This document shows positions 9,004-17,152 of a DNA stretch of 35,131 nt, piece after piece (positions within the stretch are counted from its first letter, which is position 1; the number at the start of each line of letters is the position of its first letter). Position numbers and translations under genes: made by a program. Location: NCBI GenBank assembly GCA_045546695.1, contig JAZQDE010000006.1:1-35131 (forward strand). Reading direction: 5' to 3'. This stretch comes from SIG424 sp045546695. GTDB taxonomy: Bacteria > Bacillota > Clostridia > UBA1212 > UBA1255. The notes below the pieces were generated by a model. It saw nothing but the letters and a program-made list of their open reading frames with translations, was not told the origin of the DNA and did no database searches.

Positions 9004-10341
9004 ATGCTTACTGAAAAACAGATACAACTTGTTCTCAAAGCAGAACGCGACTTATGGAGGATGCCGGAAACGGGCTTCCGTGAGGTACGATCGTCAAAAT
9101 ATATTGCCGATATTTTTGAAGAACTTGGCTATCAGATACATCCGGCAGGCGATATTCCCGGCTTCTATGCGGACCTTGATACAGGAAAACCGGGCCCGAC
9201 AGTGGCAATAATCGGCGAACTGGACGCACTTCTTATTCCGGGCCATCCGGAGGCGGACCCAGAGACAGGTGCTGTGCATGCATGCGGCCATCACGCGCAG
9301 GGCGCGATGCTCATTGGTATTGCCGCTGCAATGAAAAATCCCGGCGCAACAGACGGACTTTGCGGAAAAATCCGTTTCGTTTCGGTGCCTGCAGAAGAGC
9401 TTATTGAAATGGAATATCGCGAAGAGCTTCGCACCAAAGGCATTATCGAATACCTGGGCGGCAAAATGGAGTTTGTAAGACGCGGCATGTTCGACGGTGT
9501 TGACATGTCTATTCTGGTACATCCGAGCGGCCTTCCGGCCGGTAAAATGCTCGCTGTCACGCATGGTGACAACGGCAGTGTGGCAAAACGTGCCATTTTT
9601 CACGGTGTTGCATCACACGCGGGCGGCTATCCGATGGGCGGGATCAACGCTCTTTATGCAGCGACGAATGCACTTAATGCGGCAAACGCCCTGCGAGAGA
9701 CGTTTACAGACGGAGACAAGATAAGATTTCATCCGATTATTACGGAAGGCGGCGCGATTGTAAATACGATTCCCGACCGCGTTGTTGTCGAAAGCTACGT
9801 AAGAGGCGCAAGCGTCGAGGTGCTTCGCAAATATAACCGCAAGATCAACAGGGCTTTTGCGGCGTCTGCTGCGGCAATCGGTGCGAGGCTGACTCTGAGC
9901 GACCGCATGGGCTTCTATCCGCTGAATAATTCCATGGGAATGAACGACGTTATGAAAGAATCCATGGAAGAACTTTATGGTGAAAATTGCGTGCACGTTT
10001 CTACTGGTCGCGGCGGCGCGTCTACAGATCTGGGCGATTTATCTACATTGATGCCTGTTACTCAGGCGATATCGACAGGCTGTGTGGGCGGTGCTCACAG
10101 CGAAGGCTTCATGATCGGCGATGCATATAAAGTATGCGTCGATACAGCAGAGTGCACGATTATTGCAATTCGCAAATTGCTGGAAAATAATGGCGCTCGT
10201 GGCCGGAAAATTGTGGAAGATTTTCACCCGATTTATGCCACAAAGGAAGATTATTTCCGTGAAACAAAAGAGTTCATTTTTGATATTGATGCCGTTAAAT
10301 ATAACGAAGACGGCACAGTTACATTAAAATATATGCAATAA
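9004..10341 (+). CDS. M20 family amidohydrolase/peptidase
   Basis: 445 aa, cytosolic, M20D-like metallo-amidohydrolase related to the aminobenzoyl-glutamate utilisation and amino-acid amidohydrolase group. Seen: GELDALLIPGHP (about 65-76), the metal-site HACGHHAQGAML (near 95-106), PAEE at about 137-140 (catalytic and metal Glu), and HGVASHAGGYP (near 200) in the lid domain. These are the expected ligands of a di-metal site, and the small dimerisation domain is present. The RBS GGGGGT sits about 8 nt before ATG 9004. It shares a promoter with fhs, 20 nt downstream. If it releases a p-aminobenzoyl or folate-breakdown product, the pairing with a folate enzyme would make sense, but that is inference. 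Confidence 0.88.
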   Translation: MLTEKQIQLVLKAERDLWRMPETGFREVRSSKYIADIFEELGYQIHPAGDIPGFYADLDTGKPGPTVAIIGELDALLIPGHPEADPETGAVHACGHHAQGAMLIGIAAAMKNPGATDGLCGKIRFVSVPAEELIEMEYREELRTKGIIEYLGGKMEFVRRGMFDGVDMSILVHPSGLPAGKMLAVTHGDNGSVAKRAIFHGVASHAGGYPMGGINALYAATNALNAANALRETFTDGDKIRFHPIITEGGAIVNTIPDRVVVESYVRGASVEVLRKYNRKINRAFAASAAAIGARLTLSDRMGFYPLNNSMGMNDVMKESMEELYGENCVHVSTGRGGASTDLGDLSTLMPVTQAISTGCVGGAHSEGFMIGDAYKVCVDTAECTIIAIRKLLENNGARGRKIVEDFHPIYATKEDYFRETKEFIFDIDAVKYNEDGTVTLKYMQ

Positions 10342-10360
10342 TTTAAAAGGAGACTTTCAC

Positions 10361-12040
10361 ATGGCTACTTACAAAAGTGATATTGAGATTGCCCAGAGCG
10401 CAACGCTCAGGCCCATCGGCGAGATTGCCGACAAAGCCGGAATTGACAGAGAGTACGTGGAATATTATGGAAAATACAAGGCCAAAATCGATACCTGGTC
10501 AATGCCGCACAAAGAAGCTAAAGCGAAGCTGGTGCTCGTAACGGCAATCACACCTACCCCCGCAGGCGAGGGCAAGACGACAACGACTATAGGCCTTGCT
10601 GATGGTCTTGCAAAAATTGGTAAAAAACCTGTCGTTGCACTGAGAGAGCCTTCCCTCGGACCGGTTTTCGGCGTTAAGGGCGGCGCTGCCGGCGGCGGAT
10701 ATGCACAGGTTGTGCCGATGGAAGATATTAACTTACATTTTACGGGAGATTTTCATGCAATCGGAGCTGCCAATAACTTGCTGGCTGCGATGCTTGACAA
10801 CCACATTTATCAGGGAAACAGCCTGAATATTGACCCAAGACGCATCACATGGCGCAGATGCGTTGACATGAACGACCGTCAGCTTCGTTTCATCACTGAC
10901 GGACTCGGCGGCAGAGTAAACGGCGTTCCGCGCGAGGACGGCTACGATATTACTGTTGCATCGGAAATAATGGCTGTTTTGTGCCTGTCTTCATCACTTA
11001 CTGACCTCAAAGAGCGTCTCGGACGCATAATTGTTGGCTATACATACGATGAAAAGCCTGTTACGGCGGCTATGCTCAAGGCTCACGGTGCGATGGCGGC
11101 TCTCCTTAAAGACGCTCTCAAGCCGAATCTTGTACAGACACTTGAAGGTACGCCTGCACTCGTTCACGGCGGTCCTTTTGCCAATATTGCCCATGGCTGC
11201 AACTCAGTTATTGCCACAAAAACGGCAATGGAACTGGGAGAATATGCCATTACTGAAGCCGGTTTTGGCGCTGATCTCGGTGCTGAAAAGTTCCTCGACA
11301 TCAAGTGCCGTGTTGCAGGACTTAACCCGTCTTGCGTTGTTGTCGTGGCTACTGTCCGCGCACTCAAGATGCACGGTGGCGTTCCGAAGACTGATCTTGC
11401 CGGTGAAAATCTCGAAGCTCTCGAAAAAGGTCTTGCAAACTTGTTAAGACACGTTTCAAACATCCGCGACGTGTACAAGCTGCCTTGCGTTGTTGCGATT
11501 AACCGTTTTGTCAATGATACTGAGGCTGAACTTGCCCTGATCAGCGATAAATGTAAAGAACTGGGTGTAAATGTTGCTTTGTCCGAAGTGTGGGCAAAGG
11601 GTGGCGAAGGTGCTGTTGAGCTTGCAAACGAGGTTGTACGCCTTTGCGATGAGGAAGACAGCAGCCGGTTTACTTTCAGCTACGATGACAACATGTCCAT
11701 CAGTGAAAAACTTACAGCTATTACACAGAAAGTATACCGCGGAAGAAGCGTTATTTTCACAGCAGATGCACTTAAACAGCTTAAACAGATTGAAGATATG
11801 GGCTTTGGCTCGCTGCCGGTCTGCGTTGCAAAGACACAGTATAGTTTTTCTGATGATATGGCAAAAATTGGCGCTCCGACAGACTTTGACATTACTGTAA
11901 GATCGCTTAAAGTATCTGCCGGCGCTGGCTTTGTTGTAGCTCTGACAGGCAGCATTATGACGATGCCGGGTCTTCCGAAAGTACCTGCTGCAGAGAGAAT
12001 CGATATTGATGAAAAAGGAAATATTTCAGGATTGTTCTAA
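10361..12040 (+). CDS. fhs: Formate--tetrahydrofolate ligase
   Basis: Catalyses ATP + formate + THF to 10-formyl-THF, the entry of formate into the one-carbon pool and a step of the Wood-Ljungdahl methyl branch. 559 aa, the family's usual length. The P-loop TPAGEGKTT is at 66-74, the conserved GVKGGAAGGGYAQV at about 109-122 and HLTGDFHAI-like HFTGDFHAI near 128, a strong family signature. The RBS AAAAGGAG precedes ATG 10361. The gene is last in the run and is closed by the terminator at 12060-12097. No other acetogenesis genes are in the window, so this need not imply acetogenesis; a glycyl radical enzyme elsewhere in the window is not evidently a formate producer. Confidence 0.97.
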   Translation: MATYKSDIEIAQSATLRPIGEIADKAGIDREYVEYYGKYKAKIDTWSMPHKEAKAKLVLVTAITPTPAGEGKTTTTIGLADGLAKIGKKPVVALREPSLGPVFGVKGGAAGGGYAQVVPMEDINLHFTGDFHAIGAANNLLAAMLDNHIYQGNSLNIDPRRITWRRCVDMNDRQLRFITDGLGGRVNGVPREDGYDITVASEIMAVLCLSSSLTDLKERLGRIIVGYTYDEKPVTAAMLKAHGAMAALLKDALKPNLVQTLEGTPALVHGGPFANIAHGCNSVIATKTAMELGEYAITEAGFGADLGAEKFLDIKCRVAGLNPSCVVVVATVRALKMHGGVPKTDLAGENLEALEKGLANLLRHVSNIRDVYKLPCVVAINRFVNDTEAELALISDKCKELGVNVALSEVWAKGGEGAVELANEVVRLCDEEDSSRFTFSYDDNMSISEKLTAITQKVYRGRSVIFTADALKQLKQIEDMGFGSLPVCVAKTQYSFSDDMAKIGAPTDFDITVRSLKVSAGAGFVVALTGSIMTMPGLPKVPAAERIDIDEKGNISGLF

Positions 12041-12059
12041 AGATATATGAAAACAAAGA

Positions 12060-12097
12060 ACCCTCTGCCTGATATCGGGCAGAGGGTATATTTTTTT
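12060..12097 (+). terminator. Rho-independent terminator after fhs
   Basis: Stem ACCCTCTGCC (12060-12069) pairs with GGCAGAGGGT (12078-12087) around a short TGATATCG-type loop. After TATA comes a run of seven T (12091-12097). It is a strong GC-rich hairpin 19 nt after the fhs stop and ends the plus-strand run. Confidence 0.95.
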
Positions 12098-12105
12098 GCA
12101 CAAAA

Positions 12106-12163
12106 TGTTATACCCGTTATACCCTTGATTAAATTTAAATAATTGGGTATAATGGGTATAACA
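12106..12163 (+). promoter_or_regulatory. Inverted-repeat operator of two tandem 9-mers per arm
   Basis: The left arm 12106-12124 (TGTTATACCCGTTATACCC) and right arm 12145-12163 (GGGTATAATGGGTATAACA) are reverse complements with one mismatch over 19 bp. Each arm is itself a direct repeat of GTTATACCC. The 20-bp centre is pure AT apart from one G. The right arm contains the -10 box and the centre holds the -35 box of the promoter at 12125-12153, so a bound protein would block RNA polymerase. It lies between the fhs terminator and the ATPase gene and most simply controls the latter. Confidence 0.75.
12125..12153 (+). promoter_or_regulatory. Promoter of the ATPase gene inside the inverted repeat
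   Basis: TTGATT at 12125-12130, 17-bp spacer, TATAAT at 12148-12153. The predicted start point is near 12160, followed by GGGAGGTG (12169-12176) and ATG at 12182. Both boxes are embedded in the inverted repeat, with the -10 formed by the right arm. Confidence 0.75.
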
Positions 12164-12181
12164 AGCCTGGGAGGTGTTGCT

Positions 12182-13978
12182 ATGAGGCAGGAAGAGTTAA
12201 TGAATAAAATAGCAGAGCTGGAGCGAGAAATTGCGATTTTGCCTGAAGGCAGCATTGCAAGGAAAAAGATAAAAAATAAAGAGTATTATTACCACAGAAT
12301 AACCATAAATGGCAAGAGAAGGGAAAACTACCTGGACTTTGCAGAAGTTTCGGAGCTTAAAGCACGGATTGAAAAGAGAAAAGTTCTAGAAAAACAGTTA
12401 AAGGAATTGAAACTGTTGGAAACTTCGGAAGAAGAGCCGGATATCGAAGAAGAGGAGCAGCTTGCATTTAAAACAACAGTGCGTGTTGGAAAGCGGCTTA
12501 AGTCGCAGATTGCTCTGACAAAGAAATATAGAAAAAGAGAATGTATTAAAGAGCTTAGAGAATACATCTTTGGAAGTCAGCAGGATAAGGTGTTTATTAT
12601 CTATGGTTTGAGACGAACCGGTAAAACAACAATGATTCGTCAGATACTTACTGAACTTTCTGACGCAGAATTTAAGAAGTCTGCGTTCATTCAGGTGAAA
12701 CCCAAGGATACATTGGCAGATGTGGATGCGGATCTGAGATTGCTGGAAGAAAAAGGTTTTAAATACGTGTTTATTGATGAAGTAACCTTGATGGAGGATT
12801 TTATTGAAGGTGCGGCTATTTTTGCAGATATCTATGCCAGTAGCGGCATGAAGATTGTTTTATCAGGAACGGATTCTTTGGGATTTGCATTTTCAAAAGA
12901 AGAGCAACTTTATGACAGATGCATTATGCTGCATACTACATTTATTCCTTACCGTGAGTTTGAAGAGGTGTTGGGGATAAAGGGTATTGATGAGTACATC
13001 CGTTATGGAGGAACAATGAGTCTTGGTGGGATTAATTATAACGCAGATTCGACCTTCTCTAATTCCAGAACCGCAGAAGAATATATTGACACTGCAATTG
13101 CTAAGAATATCCAGCATTCGCTTAAAATGTATCAATACGGGGGACATTTCCGCCAGTTACTGGATTTGTATGAGCGAGGAGAACTGACAAACGTAATAAA
13201 TCGTGTAGTAGAGAATATCAACCACAGCTTTACACGAAGTGTTGTAGAAAGAACTTTTAAATCTCATGATATTTCTGTTACAGCAGCAAATATGCTCAGA
13301 GACAGGGAGAATCCAATAAATATCAAAGAACATATGAATTTAGATGCGGTGACATTTGGAATAATGCAAGTGCTTGATATCCTCAACAAAGAGGAACAGA
13401 GCATTGATATAGAAGACAGTCACATGATTCAGATTAAAGAGTATCTGGCGTTATTGGATCTGATAATGGAAATCGATCTTGAATCGTTACCGGAGGTAAA
13501 TCAAAAGAGCAAGGTGACTGTTATTACACAGCCGGGTCTGCGATATGCGCAAGCAAATGCCATTGTGGAAAATTTACTCCTTGATGCAAAGTTCCGGGAA
13601 CTCGCTGTTCAGGAAAGACATCGTATATTAGAACGATTACTGAATGAAATCCGGGGAAGAATGATGGAGGACATTATCTTGCTCGAAACGAAAATTGCCA
13701 AACCGGATAAAAAGGTATTTAAGCTGCAGTTTACAGTCGGAGAGTTTGACATGGTTGTGTTTGATCCCAAAACGCTTACTTGCCAAATATATGAAGTAAA
13801 GTACAGTGATGAACAGGTTCCTGAGCAGTATCGTCATATTACCAATGAAGAAAAGTGTGCTATGACAAGTCACAGATATGGTGAGATTACAGGGAAATAT
13901 GTGATTTACCGGGGGGATAGTGCAGCGGTTGAGGGTGTTTCGTATCTGAATGTAGAGGAATACTTGAAATTGTTGTAG
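12182..13978 (+). CDS. AAA-type ATPase with C-terminal PD-(D/E)XK-like domain
   Basis: 598 aa from ATG 12182, chosen because GGGAGGTG lies 5-8 nt upstream; an in-frame ATG at 12143 lies inside the promoter and is rejected. Residues 1-75 are a charged coiled coil with a small motif (LPEGSI..KKI..KEYYYHR....GKRRENYL) that recalls DUF6788-type segments. Walker A GLRRTGKTT begins at 142, Walker B YVFIDEV is near 196 and a sensor-like KIVLSGTDS is near 222. The C-terminus has E..., GEFDMVVFD (about 520) and YEVKYS (about 537), fitting the D-(x)n-ExK core of a restriction-type nuclease fold, as in ATP-binding proteins of the DUF4143/archaeal-ATPase group. Function is unknown; defence or mobile-element roles are possible. 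It has its own promoter and operator and is flanked by a pseudogene, suggesting an accessory locus. Confidence 0.8.
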   Translation: MRQEELMNKIAELEREIAILPEGSIARKKIKNKEYYYHRITINGKRRENYLDFAEVSELKARIEKRKVLEKQLKELKLLETSEEEPDIEEEEQLAFKTTVRVGKRLKSQIALTKKYRKRECIKELREYIFGSQQDKVFIIYGLRRTGKTTMIRQILTELSDAEFKKSAFIQVKPKDTLADVDADLRLLEEKGFKYVFIDEVTLMEDFIEGAAIFADIYASSGMKIVLSGTDSLGFAFSKEEQLYDRCIMLHTTFIPYREFEEVLGIKGIDEYIRYGGTMSLGGINYNADSTFSNSRTAEEYIDTAIAKNIQHSLKMYQYGGHFRQLLDLYERGELTNVINRVVENINHSFTRSVVERTFKSHDISVTAANMLRDRENPINIKEHMNLDAVTFGIMQVLDILNKEEQSIDIEDSHMIQIKEYLALLDLIMEIDLESLPEVNQKSKVTVITQPGLRYAQANAIVENLLLDAKFRELAVQERHRILERLLNEIRGRMMEDIILLETKIAKPDKKVFKLQFTVGEFDMVVFDPKTLTCQIYEVKYSDEQVPEQYRHITNEEKCAMTSHRYGEITGKYVIYRGDSAAVEGVSYLNVEEYLKLL

Positions 13979-13995
13979 GAAAGAAGCAGGTAGAT

Positions 13996-14029
13996 GACAA
14001 TTTATCTATTGTCTGTCATAGAATATAAT
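13996..14029 (+). promoter_or_regulatory. Putative promoter with dyad upstream of amidase pseudogene
   Basis: TATAAT at 14024-14029 lies 30 nt before the pseudogene ATG. Upstream is a perfect 6-bp dyad GACAAT (13996-14001) and ATTGTC (14008-14013) around TTATCT. No good -35 box is seen at the expected distance (TTTATC at 14001-14006 is poor), so activity is uncertain. Confidence 0.4.
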
Positions 14030-14059
14030 GTAAATTATTATTTCCGGATGAGGTAAAAA

Positions 14060-14246
14060 ATGTCAAAAATAAAGATATGTCTCGACGCGGGACATTATGG
14101 AAAATATAACAGATCGCCGGCTATTCCTGAGTATTATGAGTCTGACATGTACTCAGAAAGCTGTGCGTGCTTTTCAGGAAGACAGAGCAATTGAGGTTGA
14201 CGGTATAGTCGGCAAAGAAACGTGGACACAGTTGCTGACAAAATAA
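14060..14246 (+). pseudogene. Collapsed N-acetylmuramoyl-L-alanine amidase with peptidoglycan-binding tail
   Basis: Reading from ATG 14060, the first 30 residues (ICLDAGHYGKYN, then YYESDM) match the N-terminus of the intact amidase starting at 14297. The frame then meets a stop at 14192. From about 14152 another frame reads TQKAVRAFQEDRAIEVDGIV and continues GKETWTQLL to the stop at 14244-14246, which is the C-terminal half of a PG_binding_1 repeat. So an ancestral gene of amidase_3 plus PG-binding domain has lost its whole centre through an out-of-frame internal deletion. An RBS-like GATGAGG precedes the ATG. The product, if any, would be a 44-residue peptide lacking the second zinc ligand and the catalytic Glu. 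Confidence 0.85.
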
Positions 14247-14264
14247 GCCCGGAAGTGATATAAT
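14235..14264 (+). promoter_or_regulatory. Promoter of the intact amidase gene
   Basis: CTGACA at 14235-14240, an 18-bp spacer and TATAAT at 14259-14264. The -35 box lies in the last codons of the amidase remnant. The predicted start point near 14271 leaves a short leader with GGGAGG at 14286-14291. Confidence 0.65.
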
Positions 14265-14296
14265 CTTTTCACAGATAAAATCTATGGGAGGATACG

Positions 14297-14878
14297 ATGA
14301 TGAAACCGTTTAAAATCTGTCTTGATGCAGGGCACTATGGAAAATATAACCATTCTCCGGCAGTCGACGCGTATTATGAGTCTGACATGAACTGGAAGCT
14401 GCACCTGATGCTCAAAGAAGAGCTGGAAAAATATGGTATTGAGGTTATAACTACCAGGGAAAATCAGGAAACAGATAAGCCCCTTTTTGAAAGGGGAGCG
14501 ATGTCGGAGGGCTGTGACCTTTTCTTGTCAATTCATTCAAATGCAGTGGGCGATGACGTTAATGAAGAAGTCGATCACCCGATATCAATCGTTCAGCTAC
14601 ATGGCAGGGGCGACGAGCTTGGAATGAAGCTTGCGCAGTGCATTGCAGCCCTTATGCAGACGCGTCAGGAGGGCAGAATCAAAAACAGACGCGGTGAAAA
14701 CGGCGAATACTATGGTGTTTTGCGTGGTGCTGCGGCCGTTGACACACTCGGAATCATTATCGAGCATAGTTTTCACACAAATACGAGATCAACGCTGTGG
14801 TTGCTTGACGACGATAACCTGAAAAAGGTAGCGGTTGCAGAGGCAAAACTTCTGGCAGAATACTTTAATCTTATTTGA
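14297..14878 (+). CDS. N-acetylmuramoyl-L-alanine amidase (Amidase_3)
   Basis: 193 aa, a single zinc-dependent amidase_3 domain that cleaves the amide between muramic acid and L-Ala in peptidoglycan. Visible ligands: His in DAGHYG (H14), Glu in YYESD, His in SIHSNA, and the catalytic Glu in IIEHSFH. There is no signal peptide, no membrane helix and no cell-wall-binding repeat, as in phage endolysins or enzymes released by lysis; the adjacent collapsed paralogue did carry a PG-binding tail. ATG 14297 and ATG 14300 are both possible, and GGGAGG at 14286-14291 fits the second slightly better. The 3' end overlaps the convergent transporter gene by 8 bp. Confidence 0.9.
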   Translation: MMKPFKICLDAGHYGKYNHSPAVDAYYESDMNWKLHLMLKEELEKYGIEVITTRENQETDKPLFERGAMSEGCDLFLSIHSNAVGDDVNEEVDHPISIVQLHGRGDELGMKLAQCIAALMQTRQEGRIKNRRGENGEYYGVLRGAAAVDTLGIIIEHSFHTNTRSTLWLLDDDNLKKVAVAEAKLLAEYFNLI

Positions 14879-15818
14879 CAAGCATATCAAACAACATAAA
14901 AATCAGCGGAATCGTGAGGCAGCCAAAAAGGTGAGAAACAATCGCCATGCCGGCTGCCTCTGTTGTATCTTTGCCGTATGCGGCGGGGACAACGACAGTA
15001 TTGAGGCCAAGTGGCATTGCAAGAGCACAGACAGTGCATAATTTAAGGCTGTATGAAATGGGAATAAATGTAAGGACGCCTATACCAATAAGTGGAAGGG
15101 CAATGAGGCGCAAAAATGTCAGTAAATAGATATTTTTATTTGTAAAAGCAGACTTTAAGTTGATTTGTGCGGCAGTGATACCTGTAATCAACATGGCACA
15201 AACTGCCATACAACCGGACAGAGATGACGCTACGCTGTTTACAAAATCCGGTAACGGAGGATTTACAAGGCCTATCACGATACCGGCAATCATAGCAATA
15301 AACATAGGATTTATGAGGTTTTTAAGGCCTGCTTTGAAGCGCGATGACACGCCGGAATCAAGCGGTATGAGAAGATATGGCATTCCCCATGTGTAAATCA
15401 TTATCCAGAAAGGAAGAATAAAAATAACGTATTCCATAAAAACATCGGGATACAGCGCGCTTACAACGGCTGTTCCGACGAAGGCGAAGTTTGAAAAAGC
15501 AAGACCGTACGTGTAAATATTTTTCAGATATTCGTCCTTTGTGCAGAATCTTGCGATAATAACTGAAAAAGCTATAGAAATAAGAATAACAACAAATCCC
15601 GCAACCAGAGATTTCCATGCAATATTGATCTTTTCAACAGTAAAACTCGTTGAAAAGGTGCTGAAAATAAGTGCCGGCATAAAAACAGTATTTTCCATTC
15701 TGGAAAGGACGACAGTCGCGCTGTCGGGTACTGTTTTTGTGCGCATCAGAATGAAACCTATTATGATAATAGAAAATAAAATGGCCATCTGATTTAAGGT
15801 AGATGTGAAAATTCCCAT
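14871..15818 (-). CDS. AEC family transporter (auxin efflux carrier-like permease)
   Basis: 315 aa integral membrane protein with about ten hydrophobic helices in two five-helix halves. It starts MGIFTSTLNQMAILFSIIII, and the C-terminal half has the family-like pattern ALPLIG near the middle and ALAMPLGLNTVVVPAAYG near residue 280. Members move small organic anions such as malate across the cytoplasmic membrane; the substrate here is unknown. It is the last gene of a minus-strand group with the GHL10 lipoprotein (10 nt upstream) and the SGNH hydrolase. The SD GGAAGGA lies in the last codons of the lipoprotein gene. It converges on and overlaps the amidase gene by 8 bp; no terminator is seen. 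Confidence 0.88.
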   Translation of the reverse strand: MGIFTSTLNQMAILFSIIIIGFILMRTKTVPDSATVVLSRMENTVFMPALIFSTFSTSFTVEKINIAWKSLVAGFVVILISIAFSVIIARFCTKDEYLKNIYTYGLAFSNFAFVGTAVVSALYPDVFMEYVIFILPFWIMIYTWGMPYLLIPLDSGVSSRFKAGLKNLINPMFIAMIAGIVIGLVNPPLPDFVNSVASSLSGCMAVCAMLITGITAAQINLKSAFTNKNIYLLTFLRLIALPLIGIGVLTFIPISYSLKLCTVCALAMPLGLNTVVVPAAYGKDTTEAAGMAIVSHLFGCLTIPLIFMLFDMLVK

Positions 15819-15828
15819 ATCTTTGCAA

Positions 15829-17142
15829 TTATCCTTCCGTATTATTCCAACTTATATTACCTAAAACAGGTAAAAAATTATCGACTTCATCCGCTGTACC
15901 GCTGACCTTTTCACCTGTAAGAGGCTGGTAAAAATACTGGTAACAAAAGACAGAAATACCGGTACAGAATTCAAGATCTTCAGTATATGAAAGACAGCGC
16001 GAGAGAATATCGTCGTACTTTTGCCACTCGTATTTGCCGCTGCCGGCATAATTGTCAACTCCTGACAGGGCTTTTCCGAAAGTCATGCCGATAACGAGCT
16101 TTACAGAGGGTGTCTTTATAATATCGCGGAAAGTATTGCATACAGAAACAAAGTCATAATTCTGGTGTTCCATTCCAAAGTAAACCTGCGGGCAGATATA
16201 ATCGATATAGCCATCTTTTGAGCACCATTCGTATACGTCGGCGTATTGAGAGTTATAAACAGTGTTGATAACACCTGCGGGGCTGATGCCGAAAAGCAAA
16301 GAGTTATTGATTGATTTGACAGCGCTGTACAAACCTGATACAAGCAAATTAAGGGAATGGCGCCTGAAATCCTCAAGGTTGAGAGTTCCGCCGTCTGACA
16401 AGTATTTTTTGTAAGATATTGTATCAAAACCAGGGTCTTTGGTCGGGTAAAAATAGTCATCCATATGCAGCCCGTCAAAACCATATTTTGTCATAGCTTC
16501 AACGGCTCCGTCTATAATAAGATTACGCACTTCTTCGTATGCCGGATTCAGGTAATATCTTCCATCAACGTTTACTATATATTCGCCGCGGGTGGTGCGG
16601 TCTTTGTACCACTGTTTGATCTTATATTCATCTCCGACTTTTTTGATATCGTCTGCAGACATTGCGCGCATTGGATTTATCCAGGCATGAATATCGAGGT
16701 CCAGATTGTGCGCGGTGCTGACAATTATTTCCACCGGATCATAAGAGGCATCTTTGCCATAATCTCCCACTACATACTCTGACATAGGATAATATTCTGA
16801 CGGGTACATACTGTCAGCGTTTGGCCTGACCTGGAGAATAATGGTATTAAAACCGAGTTTTTTTATATTTTCAATAGCTGCTGTAATCTTTTTTGTAAAA
16901 TCTGTCTTGCTTCTCTGGCTGCCATTATTTGTATAAACAGATGTAAGGTCATATTGAGAAACCCACATCGCCTTAAAATCACCCATGAGAGGTGTCCTGG
17001 AATTATTGTCAGGCGTTGCGGTGGGCGCGATTGTGGCTGTCGGCAGTGGGGTAGGATTGGATATTTTTCCGCCTGTGCAACCTGCCATAAAAAGGCAGAG
17101 GGACAAGCTGTATAAGAAAAGGAGCTTCAGGTTCTTTTTCAT
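15829..17142 (-). CDS. Lipoprotein, glycoside-hydrolase-like family 10 (GHL10/DUF187)
   Basis: 437 aa. The lipobox LFMAGC makes Cys22 the lipid anchor. It is followed by a Pro/Thr-rich linker (about 29-45, PTPLPTATIAPTATP) and a TIM-barrel domain from about residue 52. FKAMWVSQYDL, NTIILQVRPNADSMYPSEYYP, DIHAWINPMRA, GFDGLHMDDYFYP and YICPQVYFG are hallmarks of the GHL10 family, whose members are proposed to act on peptidoglycan or other cell-surface glycans. The DxxHxDDYFYP stretch includes likely active-site carboxylates. RBS AGGAGG precedes the start at 17142. It lies between an SGNH esterase and a permease on the same strand, which suggests surface glycan cleavage, deacylation and uptake as a unit; this is inference. 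Confidence 0.87.
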   Translation of the reverse strand: MKKNLKLLFLYSLSLCLFMAGCTGGKISNPTPLPTATIAPTATPDNNSRTPLMGDFKAMWVSQYDLTSVYTNNGSQRSKTDFTKKITAAIENIKKLGFNTIILQVRPNADSMYPSEYYPMSEYVVGDYGKDASYDPVEIIVSTAHNLDLDIHAWINPMRAMSADDIKKVGDEYKIKQWYKDRTTRGEYIVNVDGRYYLNPAYEEVRNLIIDGAVEAMTKYGFDGLHMDDYFYPTKDPGFDTISYKKYLSDGGTLNLEDFRRHSLNLLVSGLYSAVKSINNSLLFGISPAGVINTVYNSQYADVYEWCSKDGYIDYICPQVYFGMEHQNYDFVSVCNTFRDIIKTPSVKLVIGMTFGKALSGVDNYAGSGKYEWQKYDDILSRCLSYTEDLEFCTGISVFCYQYFYQPLTGEKVSGTADEVDNFLPVLGNISWNNTEG

Positions 17143-17152
17143 GTAAATCCTC

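Noticed and set aside
9094..9603. 169-residue minus-strand frame opposite the M20 gene
   Set aside because: Antisense shadow of a clear metallo-amidohydrolase; no recognisable motif and no start signal.
10361..12040. Evidence for full acetogenesis
   Set aside because: Formate--THF ligase is widespread in non-acetogens, and no other Wood-Ljungdahl genes are present in the window.
12143..12181. Earlier ATG for the ATPase gene
   Set aside because: It lies within the promoter and operator, before the predicted transcription start and before the GGGAGGTG ribosome binding site.
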